DNA of 7,245 bases. Source: Pseudomonadota bacterium. Its GTDB lineage: Bacteria > Pseudomonadota > Gammaproteobacteria > UBA1113. The notes beneath the pieces were generated by a model. The model worked only from the letters and a program-made list of their open reading frames with translations. It had not been told where the DNA came from and searched no databases. Where the stretch lies: NCBI GenBank assembly GCA_021782065.1, contig JAJXVQ010000057.1, positions 1 to 7,245 of the forward strand. The letters run 5' to 3'. Of this stretch, positions 1-6,704 are shown one piece after another; position 1 is the stretch's first letter, and every line of letters begins with the position of its first letter. A program made the position numbers and the translations under genes.

Positions 1-1002
1 GTCATGGTGAAGAGAGCTAGGTTTCATCGGCGAGGTTTAGGGGGCCCAGAGGATTATGCTGCTGCGATTGGCCTGTATGATCGTGCCATAGCTCTGGGTA
101 ATGCGGATGCCATGGTGGGAAGAGCTGAGTTTCATCGGCTAGGTTTAGGGGCCCCAAAGGATTATGCTGCTGCGATTGGCCTGTATGATAGCGCTGTAGC
201 TCGGGGTAATGCGGTTGCCATGGAGGAAAGAGCTTGGATGCATTGGCAAGGTTTAGGGTGCCCAAAGGATTATGCTGCTGCGATTGGCCTGTATGATCGC
301 GCCATAGCTCTGGGTAATGCGGAGGCCATGGTGGGAAGAGCTGCGTTGCATCGGCAAGGTTTAGGGTGCCCAAAGGATTATGCTGCTGCGATTGGCCTGT
401 ATGATCGTGCCATAGCTCTGGGTAATGCGAGCGCCATGGTTATGAGAGGTGAGTTTCATCGGCTAGGTGTAGGGGCCCCAGAGGATTATGCTGCTGCGAT
501 GGACCTGTATGATCGCGCCATAGCTCTGGGTCATGCGGGTGCCATGGTGGGAAGAGCTGCGTTGCATCGGCAAGGTTTAGGGTGCCCAAAGGATTATGCT
601 GCTGCGATTGGCCTGTATGATCGTGCCATAGCTCTGGATAATGCGAGCGCCATGGTTATGAGAGGTGAGTTTCATCGGCTAGGTTTAGGGGGCCCACAGG
701 ATTATGCTGCTGCCGTTGAACTGTTTGATAGCGCTGTAGCTTTGGGTAATGCGCATGCCATGGTGGAAAGAGCTATAATGCATCGGCAAGGTTTAAGGGG
801 CCCAAAGGATTATGTTGCTGCGATGGACCTGTATGATCGTGCCATAGCTCTGGGTAATGCGGAGGCCATGGTGGGAAGAGCTGTGATGCATTGGAAAGGT
901 TTAGGGGGCCCAGTGGATTATGTTGCTGCCGTTGAACTGTTTGAGCGTGCCATAGGCCTAGGCCATGGAAAAGCCGAGGCATATAAAGCCCAAATGCTGA
1001 AT
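1..1002 (+). repeat. Tandem array of nine 108-bp units encoding Sel1-like repeats
   Basis: The codon GAT of the conserved DYAAA motif recurs at 52, 160, 268, 376, 484, 592, 700, 808 and 916, exactly 108 bp apart each time. Each unit encodes 36 residues of the form A-M-V-x-R-A-x-x-H-R-x-G-L-G-x-P-x-D-Y-A-A-A-I-x-L-Y-D-x-A-I-A-L-G-N-A, split here to show the pattern. The small, aromatic and glycine positions fit the Sel1-like (SLR) class of TPR-related helical hairpins. Most differences between units fall at a few positions (for example the x residues after AMV and before DYAAA), while the rest is nearly identical at DNA level, so the array has expanded or been homogenised recently. The array is already under way at base 1, so more units may lie upstream. 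The last unit (from 916) is the most divergent, as expected at an array edge. Confidence 0.9.
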
Positions 1003-4000
1003 GAAGTAAGTAATACGAGTGAGGTAAGTAATACGAGTGAAGTAAGCAATAAGCGTTGTCGCACGGCTTCATTGGACTCAATATCTAAACGACGTCGTTT
1101 GGCTACAGATACAGACTCACCGGATAATTCAGCTTCATCCCTATCTATAGAGGCACTAGCGGGAGTAAGCAAGAGCTATTTCGGATTATTTACTGGAAAT
1201 ATTAATAATAAAATCAAGGTAATAGAACAAAGCCTCTTGATAAAATCAAATCAATTAAAAGAAAAGATTATTTATGCTTATTCTAAAAAAGCTCTAGAAG
1301 ATATAAAAAACATATTATCTCAAAATCTAGAGGAGGAAGCATTAATCAATTTGCTGAAAGATCAGTTAGCATCGAATTGGCCATTCATTAATGGGACACT
1401 ATTAAGCTATACTGCTTTACCGGATAATGATATAACGGAATTATTCTGTGATATTGCCTTATTTATAGCTCAATATGAAAATGAGCGTCGAATCCCAACA
1501 GATTTGCCTGTAGGAATTCTTGAGCTTTTAATGCCAACGGTTGCGGTGGAATTCAGTCGTGATGGCTACCCAGATTTAGTATCTTTTTGGGACGAAGCAA
1601 ATAGCCAGTGGCAATATGTGGATATAAAAAAAATACTCAAAACTCACATCTTAGGTAGGCAAGGTAAATCCTTAATACCGGTTAAAGTACTCACCGAGTT
1701 AGACCCTGATGCCCCACAAGAACTATACGGCCCTTATTGTGATCATCTAGACCCTAGTCTAGTAGGAACGCCTTACCTCAATAGTGAAGAATTACACCGC
1801 TTAAAAGAACACTCCTCATTGACCAGAGCTGTTTTTGCAGATTTAGAAGCGTACAATAACTATACCCATGGCGAACAACATTTATTAGGCCACCTCAATG
1901 TACTTTTACGCCACCTTAGATTCAATAGCGTCCATGGTATTGGCAAGGAAGAAACTGCTGGCGAAGAAGCCTATACCGCCATTCTTGCGTTTATGGAAAT
2001 ATATCAGCGATTCACCCCGGAAACAATTGACAAAATACCTGAGCAAGTCAGAAAAGAAATTAAAGTGCTCGCAGCCCATGCTGCGGAAGATAAAGAAACC
2101 TTAAAAGAAATGAACTCAGAAGCGCTAGATGCATGCCTTGCAACGCGTTATAAGGAGCTACGGGCAGCAATCCATGGACATGAAGTCATCTTAAGTGAAA
2201 TCACGCTTAGCCAAGTTGATCAAGAATCTCTTTTAACAGAAAAAAAACAATACTTTGATTCCGCCATACAGGACCTTGTTGATTTCATAAATAATCCACA
2301 AAAAGTAGACTGCAGCGATAAACTGGGCATTAGTTCTAAGCTTTTAGACGTATTAAACGTTGATTTTAAAATAGAGCGCATTGAGGATTTTGGTCTTTTA
2401 AGTGTGGATGATATACCTCATCTGTTTGATAGTAAAGATAAAATTGAAACTATAGTGAATCTCTTCCAAGACGCAAGTGATTTTGCGATGTTTATCATTA
2501 ACAACAAAGATGACAAAGTAGAAGTTTTTTTAAGGTTATTTGCTGCTAAAATATGGGAAAAATTATCGGAAGAGGCAGATGAGGATGGCTTTTCTCCAAT
2601 AGATGAAAATTCTTTCATTTATATATTAGAGATACTTGACAATGAAAAAAAAGACCTCTTTTTAACCTATTTACTTGGTACTCATCTGAAACTATATGGT
2701 CTAGAAAGCTTCTTTGATGAACAAGAAGACGATAACGAAAGCGATAACGAAAGCATAGCTTCTGCGGATACACAAATTTCAACTTTAGTCATGGATAAAT
2801 TGCTTATGGCAATAACGACGGCTCATGAGCTAGGAAAGTTCTTGCTCAAGGCCGCTCCTTCAGATTCAGATATAGCACGGTGGGCTGAAACACTAGAAGA
2901 CAAATTACAAGAACTTATCGTAAATGTTGATACTGTGAATGAGTTAGGTGCTTTTAGCAACTTCGGAGCACACATACAAGAAAAATTAATCCCTATCTGT
3001 AGAAAAATACTCCTGGCCAAGCCTTTAGAGACGGCCCAATTTATGGAGAAAAAACTCGGGCGCTTTACCCCTAAGTATTTCAGCATCTTTAAGCCTTACG
3101 CCGCTAATATCCCTATACTCGAATGGCTTGATTTTTTAGATCGCAATAAAATTGTATCCCTGTTTGGAGATGAATTTAACAACAACGTCAACTTACAGTA
3201 TGAACTACCTTCTTTACTGCGACTACTAAATGAACAAGGTTGTGAAATCATCCTTGAAAAACTCGGGGCGAAATTACGTACATTGATCAAGAGTTATGTG
3301 GATGTGATTAGGTTCGACAGGGCACTCAATGACTGCAATTCACAATACCTACTAACTAATTTAAAATCGATTTTCGTAGACAGGCTATTAGCAGATTGGC
3401 ATAAATTCTTACCACGTGACTATTATGGCCGGGGCATTGAAAAGCCTAAAATATTACTACCATTATTAATAGAAGCCACTACGACCAGTACACAATTAAA
3501 CGATTTGTTATTTAATCAGAACGAACCCCAGCATGAAAAAATTCTGATGGCATTTAACGACAAATTGCCCGAGTTGATCAAAACAACTGATGACGTGTTA
3601 CTTTTACAAACTAGGGCTCTGGAACTTTCGTCGAAACATCGTGTACCTCACTATTATTTAAGGATTTTGTCGCAAGTCTATCCCCAGGCCCTCATGACAG
3701 ACCCCAGCGCAACAGCAGCCGCTATTCAAGACAACTTTGATCTTATAGTATTACTAGATTGGCTTACTTTTGAAGAGCGCCATACCATTTTGATGAAATT
3801 AGCGTCCCATCTAGAAGATGTCATCGACAACAGTGGAGAACTAGCTGATTTGCTAGCATACCTAGACACATCAGACCGTATATTTGTGCTAAAAAAGATC
3901 AACAATAAATTGCCTGAGTTAATTCAAAATACTCAAGACGTGCTGACATTAGAAGAAAAAACTCGCCCGCTTGAGCTGCACATCGACATAGAAGCCATTA

Positions 4001-6447
4001 CGACCAGTACACAGCTAAACGATTTGTTATCTTATCGGGACGAACCCCAGTGTGAAAAAATTCTGATAGCATTTAAGGACAAATTGCCCGAGTTGATCAG
4101 AACAACTGAGGATGTGTTACTTTTACAAAATGGGGCTCTGGGACTTTCGTCGAAGGATCGTTTACCTCACTATTATTCAAGGATTTTGTCGCAAGTCTAT
4201 CCACAGGCCCTCATGACAGACCCCAGCGCAACAGCAGCCGCTATTCAAGACAACTTTGATCGTATAGTATTACTAGATTGGCTTAATTTTGAAGAGTGCC
4301 ATACCATTTTAATGGAATTAGCGCCCCATCTAGAAGATATCATCGACAACAGTATAGATCTAGCTGATTTGCTAACGTACCTAGACAAATCCGACCGTAT
4401 ATTTGTACTAGAAACGATCGATGATAAATTGCCTGAGTTAATTCAAAACACTCAAGACGTGCTGAGATTACACAAAGAAACTTGCCAGCTTGGGCGGAAC
4501 ATCCGCTTTGATAGCACTCGTCTAGATACTCTCTATGGAGCTGCACTCGGAAGAGATCTACAAGCAGCTGCCGCTGCCATCACAGCGGGAAAACTATACT
4601 TATTATACGAACACATAAGCATTAAAACGAGTTCTGACTTAGCAATCCTATTGTCCTATCTGGATAATGAATCTTGGTCACAGGCCCTGCTTGAAGCATT
4701 AAAGCTTAAGAAGATTATTCGCAGCCCTGCTGACGTGTTCTTTTTATATAATCATTTAAAGCCCGATGCTCAGGACTATGTTTTTGAGGTTGCACGCAAA
4801 TTTTGGGTAAAAACATTAATAGAAAATCCAAAAGAAAGCGCACAAATCATTGGGGAAAACGCTTCGAATATATTTCTATTGGCTCAATTAGTAAAAAAGA
4901 GCGAAGAACTGCATATTTTTCTATCATGGTTAACTCCGGAAAATTATTGGGTACTCCTGAACGAACTTAACAGCAGCCTATCTGAGATAATCACAACGCG
5001 TGAAGACGTACTTTTATTAGCGCCATCAATTCAAACGAGTTGTCACTTAGTAACCCTATTGTCCTATCTGGATGAAATTCACTCAAAGACCCTGCTTACA
5101 AGCTTAAATCTTGAAAGGAACAAGACGGTTATTCGCAGCCCTTATGACGTGTTCTTTTTATATAATCATTTAAAGCCCGATGCTAAGAACTATGTTTTTG
5201 AGGTTGCACGCGAATTGTGCGTAAAAACATTAATAGGAAATCCAGAAGAAAGCGCACAAATCATTGGGGAAAACGCTTCGAATATATTTCTATTGGCTCA
5301 ATTAGTAAAAAAGAGCAAAGAACTGCATATTTTTCTATCATGGTTGCCTCAGAAAGATTGCAACACGCTCCTGCAGAAACTTGAAAACAGACTGTCCAGC
5401 ATAATTACAACGTGTGAAGACGTACTTTTATTAGCACCATCAATTCAAATGAGTTGTCACTTAGTAACCCTATTGTCCTATCTGGATGAAACTCACTCAC
5501 AGGTCCTGCTTAAAGCATTAAAGCTTAAGAAGGTTATTCGCAGCCCTGCTGACGTGTTCTTTTTATATAATCATTTAAAGCCCAATGCTAAGAGCTATGT
5601 TTTTACGGTTGCACGCGAATTGTGCGTAAAAACATTAATAGAAAATTCAAAAGAAAGCGCACAAATCATTGGGGAAAACGCTTTGAATATATTTCTATTG
5701 GCTGAATTAGTAACAAAGAGCGAAGAACTGGGTATTTTGCTATCGTGGTTACCTGAGAAAGATTGCAACACACTCCTGCAGAAACTTGAAAACAGACTAT
5801 CCAGCATAATCACAACGCCTAAAGAGGTATTTTTACTAGTACGCCAGCTTTGTGTTACTAATCAAAACTATCTGCTACAAAATCGAATTTTACAGGGAAT
5901 TATGGTACCCATAACCATTCAGCATGAAAAAAATACTGCTCTAGCCATTAAGCAAAATTCCTCTAATGTAATATTGCGTGAGAGGCTTACTGCTTCAGGT
6001 GATCCTGAAAACATAAAGTTGACAACATCAGCAAAAGAAATGATAGCTCGCCATACACAAGCTCAGACTTTTAGTTCCATTGTCCCTCAAGAGATACCGA
6101 AAAAATATAAAGAACTGGAAATTCCGCCAAGCCAAGGTTTAATGTCTTTTGATGCTATAGAACGATTTCACGAGTCGGTTCCCGGCCCCAGTCTTTTCAC
6201 GATAGCTCAAGAAAAAACAGGGCTTCCATCTAGCAGCCCTACCTTTTTTAATGCCTCTGGAAAGGAGATGTCCAAAGGCACGAGGCAAGATGAGCTTAGT
6301 TCGGGGGAGGCAAAAAAAGAGAAAGAGTTAGCAAACGACGGGATACTAGACTGGCCTAGTTCGGAAGGGGAAGAAAACAAGTCCCGAAAACGAACGCGAG
6401 ATGAAGATCCGAGCAATATGCCCATAAAAAGGTGCCGAAGAACATAA
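1..6447 (+). CDS. Giant Sel1-repeat and helical-repeat protein, candidate nuclear-targeted effector (5' partial)
   Basis: This frame is open from base 1 and ends at TAA 6445-6447. The first ATG (4-6) lies inside a Sel1-like repeat at the place where other repeats read AMV, so it is almost certainly not the start, and the N-terminus is missing. The visible 2147 residues hold nine Sel1-like repeats (1-333), a short polar repeat and bipartite basic cluster (334-365), a long unrecognised helical region (370-1156), repeat A twice (1157-1502), repeat B three times (1540-1948), and a polar tail with acidic runs and a second basic cluster (2129-2146). No hydrophobic segment long enough for a clear membrane span was seen. 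Sel1 repeats are alpha-solenoid protein-binding modules, frequent in proteins of Legionella and Coxiella that meet the host. A role as a secreted scaffold that acts in the host nucleus is inference. No catalytic family is recognised. Confidence is high for the gene and low for the role. Confidence 0.93.
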   Translation, partial: VMVKRARFHRRGLGGPEDYAAAIGLYDRAIALGNADAMVGRAEFHRLGLGAPKDYAAAIGLYDSAVARGNAVAMEERAWMHWQGLGCPKDYAAAIGLYDRAIALGNAEAMVGRAALHRQGLGCPKDYAAAIGLYDRAIALGNASAMVMRGEFHRLGVGAPEDYAAAMDLYDRAIALGHAGAMVGRAALHRQGLGCPKDYAAAIGLYDRAIALDNASAMVMRGEFHRLGLGGPQDYAAAVELFDSAVALGNAHAMVERAIMHRQGLRGPKDYVAAMDLYDRAIALGNAEAMVGRAVMHWKGLGGPVDYVAAVELFERAIGLGHGKAEAYKAQMLNEVSNTSEVSNTSEVSNKRCRTASLDSISKRRRLATDTDSPDNSASSLSIEALAGVSKSYFGLFTGNINNKIKVIEQSLLIKSNQLKEKIIYAYSKKALEDIKNILSQNLEEEALINLLKDQLASNWPFINGTLLSYTALPDNDITELFCDIALFIAQYENERRIPTDLPVGILELLMPTVAVEFSRDGYPDLVSFWDEANSQWQYVDIKKILKTHILGRQGKSLIPVKVLTELDPDAPQELYGPYCDHLDPSLVGTPYLNSEELHRLKEHSSLTRAVFADLEAYNNYTHGEQHLLGHLNVLLRHLRFNSVHGIGKEETAGEEAYTAILAFMEIYQRFTPETIDKIPEQVRKEIKVLAAHAAEDKETLKEMNSEALDACLATRYKELRAAIHGHEVILSEITLSQVDQESLLTEKKQYFDSAIQDLVDFINNPQKVDCSDKLGISSKLLDVLNVDFKIERIEDFGLLSVDDIPHLFDSKDKIETIVNLFQDASDFAMFIINNKDDKVEVFLRLFAAKIWEKLSEEADEDGFSPIDENSFIYILEILDNEKKDLFLTYLLGTHLKLYGLESFFDEQEDDNESDNESIASADTQISTLVMDKLLMAITTAHELGKFLLKAAPSDSDIARWAETLEDKLQELIVNVDTVNELGAFSNFGAHIQEKLIPICRKILLAKPLETAQFMEKKLGRFTPKYFSIFKPYAANIPILEWLDFLDRNKIVSLFGDEFNNNVNLQYELPSLLRLLNEQGCEIILEKLGAKLRTLIKSYVDVIRFDRALNDCNSQYLLTNLKSIFVDRLLADWHKFLPRDYYGRGIEKPKILLPLLIEATTTSTQLNDLLFNQNEPQHEKILMAFNDKLPELIKTTDDVLLLQTRALELSSKHRVPHYYLRILSQVYPQALMTDPSATAAAIQDNFDLIVLLDWLTFEERHTILMKLASHLEDVIDNSGELADLLAYLDTSDRIFVLKKINNKLPELIQNTQDVLTLEEKTRPLELHIDIEAITTSTQLNDLLSYRDEPQCEKILIAFKDKLPELIRTTEDVLLLQNGALGLSSKDRLPHYYSRILSQVYPQALMTDPSATAAAIQDNFDRIVLLDWLNFEECHTILMELAPHLEDIIDNSIDLADLLTYLDKSDRIFVLETIDDKLPELIQNTQDVLRLHKETCQLGRNIRFDSTRLDTLYGAALGRDLQAAAAAITAGKLYLLYEHISIKTSSDLAILLSYLDNESWSQALLEALKLKKIIRSPADVFFLYNHLKPDAQDYVFEVARKFWVKTLIENPKESAQIIGENASNIFLLAQLVKKSEELHIFLSWLTPENYWVLLNELNSSLSEIITTREDVLLLAPSIQTSCHLVTLLSYLDEIHSKTLLTSLNLERNKTVIRSPYDVFFLYNHLKPDAKNYVFEVARELCVKTLIGNPEESAQIIGENASNIFLLAQLVKKSKELHIFLSWLPQKDCNTLLQKLENRLSSIITTCEDVLLLAPSIQMSCHLVTLLSYLDETHSQVLLKALKLKKVIRSPADVFFLYNHLKPNAKSYVFTVARELCVKTLIENSKESAQIIGENALNIFLLAELVTKSEELGILLSWLPEKDCNTLLQKLENRLSSIITTPKEVFLLVRQLCVTNQNYLLQNRILQGIMVPITIQHEKNTALAIKQNSSNVILRERLTASGDPENIKLTTSAKEMIARHTQAQTFSSIVPQEIPKKYKELEIPPSQGLMSFDAIERFHESVPGPSLFTIAQEKTGLPSSSPTFFNASGKEMSKGTRQDELSSGEAKKEKELANDGILDWPSSEGEENKSRKRTRDEDPSNMPIKRCRRT
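325..689 (+). repeat. 216-bp higher-order duplication inside the Sel1 array
   Basis: Pairs of 108-bp units are duplicated as a block. The sequence from 325 (GCCATGGTGGGAAGAGCTGC) recurs at 541, 216 bp later. By eye, roughly the first 150 bp of the two copies differ at a single base (the codon before AATGCGAGC is GGT in one and GAT in the other). They then diverge slightly around GGTGTAG versus GGTTTAG. Adjacent single units differ more than these alternate units do, so the most recent event was unequal exchange of a two-unit block. Confidence 0.8.
1003..1056 (+). repeat. Three 18-bp tandem units encoding EVSNTS
   Basis: Units lie at 1003-1020, 1021-1038 and 1039-1056. The first two differ by one base (GAA/GAG). 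The third has drifted and reads EVSNKR. They encode a polar, probably disordered linker (residues 334-351) between the end of the Sel1 array and the basic cluster that follows. The third unit supplies the first two basic residues of that cluster. Confidence 0.85.
1051..1098 (+). other. Bipartite basic cluster resembling a nuclear localisation signal (residues 350-365)
   Basis: Residues K350-R351, then ten residues, then K362-R363-R364-R365 match the classical bipartite NLS pattern of two basic residues, a spacer of 10-12 and a basic cluster. The stretch reads KRCRTASLDSISKRRR. It sits in a Ser/Thr/Asp-rich, probably disordered linker between two folded regions, a typical place for an exposed NLS. 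In a bacterial protein this matters only if the protein enters a eukaryotic cell. Basic linkers can arise by chance, so the functional reading is inference. Confidence 0.55.
1546..1632 (+). other. Possible PD-(D/E)xK-like patch (residues 515-543)
   Basis: Residues P523-D524 are followed by a strand-like LVSFW, a short turn (DEANSQ), a second strand-like WQYV, and D540-I541-K542. The order P-D, 15 residues, D-x-K resembles the hairpin core of PD-(D/E)xK nuclease-fold proteins, and an acidic residue (E516) lies just upstream. The surrounding fold cannot be judged from sequence alone and no convincing downstream QxxxY motif is seen. It could equally be an ordinary beta-hairpin. It is listed only because it is the one stretch in the middle of the protein that resembles an enzyme core. 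Confidence 0.15.
2731..2754 (+). repeat. 12-bp direct repeat in an acidic linker
   Basis: GATAACGAAAGC occurs twice in a row (2731-2742 and 2743-2754), encoding DNESDNES. Together with the preceding DEQEDD it forms an acidic low-complexity linker (about residues 905-917). It probably separates two helical segments of the large protein. Confidence 0.8.
3472..4509 (+). repeat. Repeat A: two tandem 519-bp units (173 residues each)
   Basis: Unit 1 (3472-3990) and unit 2 (3991-4509) both begin with EA, x, TTSTQLNDLL and end after QNTQDVL. Inner stretches are almost identical at DNA level: the segment from TATCCCCAGGCCCTCATGAC (about 3680) is repeated 519 bp later with only scattered changes over some 80 bp. 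Each unit holds two copies of a shorter helical motif (L-x-x-L-L, then I/V-L, then DKLPELI, then DVLLL) around a middle part containing HYY, RILSQVYPQAL and AAAIQDNFD. The pattern suggests an all-helical solenoid. No named family is recognised. Confidence 0.88.
4621..5847 (+). repeat. Repeat B: three tandem units of about 405-414 bp (135-138 residues)
   Basis: Units start at 4621, 5029 and 5443 and the last ends near 5847. Shared landmarks in each are LLSYLD, IRSP-x-DVFFLYNHLKP, ESAQIIGENA, NIFLLA and IITT followed by V-x-LL. Units 1 and 2 differ at only three positions over the roughly 119 bp from ACATTAATAG/A to CTATCATGGTT, so the duplication or its homogenisation is recent. Each unit itself contains two related leucine-rich helical motifs similar to those of repeat A (leucine-rich helix, LL-x-x-L helix, then I-I/R-S/T-x-x-DV). 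A and B therefore probably derive from one ancestral module of about 40-45 residues. The expected structure is an extended helical solenoid, likely for protein binding. Confidence 0.9.
6385..6441 (+). other. C-terminal bipartite basic cluster within an acidic tail (residues 2128-2146)
   Basis: Residues R2128-K2129-R2130 and K2142-R2143-C2144-R2145-R2146, with 11 residues between R2130 and K2142, again fit the bipartite NLS pattern. The protein ends one residue later. The tetrapeptide KRCR occurs in both this cluster and the one at residue 350. The tail just before it has acidic runs (EGEE, and DED inside the cluster spacer). Glutamate-rich C-termini are a known feature of many Dot/Icm type IV secretion substrates. 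Both readings are inference and need testing. Confidence 0.5.
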
Positions 6448-6461
6448 GGTTTAAAACGCAC

Positions 6462-6557
6462 ATTGCCTATGGTCACATCCCCAATGACTACAGCTTGGGG
6501 AGCTAGATAAGCACCTGACGCCAATTGCGGCATGATATACCCATAGCAAATGATTTC
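6462..6557 (-). pseudogene. 5' fragment of a gamma-class carbonic anhydrase-like (hexapeptide repeat) gene
   Basis: Read on the minus strand from 6557, the frame gives EIICYGYIMPQL followed by ASGAYLAPQAVVIGDVTIGN. This is the characteristic N-terminus of YrdA/PaaY-type gamma carbonic anhydrase family proteins: a short strand, then P-x-I/L-x-x-x-A-Y-x-A-P-x-A-V-V-I-G-D-V-x-I-G, the first turns of the left-handed beta-helix. In intact members the next part reads like SSVW and then RGDV with zinc-binding histidines. Here the match stops at IGN and the frame runs into the antisense of the large gene's 3' end, so at least three quarters of the gene are missing. The ATG at 6533 is internal compared with the usual N-terminus; the codon where a start would be expected (6558-6560) reads CTA. 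It cannot make a working enzyme. Confidence 0.7.
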
Positions 6558-6592
6558 TAGGGGTGATAGAGGATCTTGAATAACAGAAAACT

Positions 6593-6688
6593 TGTCATTA
6601 CCCGGAGTACTGAGTACAGGCTCTCGCGCAGAGGGGATCGAGGAACAACACAGTTTTTTCGCTGGACCCCCGCTGCGCGAGGATGACA
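6593..6688. repeat. Palindromic interspersed element of about 96 bp
   Basis: The ends are TGTCAT (6593-6598) and ATGACA (6683-6688). Inside, CTCGCGCAGAGGGGATC (6623-6639) pairs with GACCCCCGCTGCGCGAG (6665-6681) at 15 of 17 positions around a 25-base centre. The left arm carries an extra stretch with the small palindrome GTACT-G-AGTAC (6607-6617). Sequences of this look (TGTCATCCTCGCG and CTGGACCCC) are typical of short intergenic palindromic repeats in many proteobacteria. The T-run in the loop is not placed as in an intrinsic terminator, though the hairpin could still affect transcript ends. Confidence 0.7.
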
Positions 6689-6704
6689 GGCTTGCTGTAA
6701 ACCA

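Noticed and set aside
4..6. ATG at 4 as the true start of the large gene
   Set aside because: The frame is open to base 1 and the ATG corresponds to the methionine of the AMV motif found inside every repeat; no upstream sequence is available for a ribosome binding site.
17..373. Open frame on the minus strand across the Sel1 array (also 773-1081 and 918-1172)
   Set aside because: They are antisense shadows of the 108-bp repeats: their apparent protein repeats mirror the array, and the plus-strand Sel1 pattern explains the constraint.
1..1002. The 108-bp repeats as a CRISPR array
   Set aside because: Units are contiguous, coding, and lack unique spacers.
1867..1914. HGEQH (residues 622-626) as a metalloprotease zinc motif
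   Set aside because: The order H-x-E-x-H is not the HExxH or HxxEH arrangement of known zinc proteases; the histidines recur every four residues on what is probably a helix face.
1898..2104. Short plus-strand frame with many lysines
   Set aside because: It lies wholly inside the large gene in another frame, has no ribosome binding site that stands out and no recognisable product.
6478..6501. Perfect 7-bp inverted repeat TCCCCAA / TTGGGGA after the stop of the large gene, as a terminator
   Set aside because: It lies within the carbonic anhydrase-like fragment, has a 10-base loop and no following T-run, so it is likely chance.
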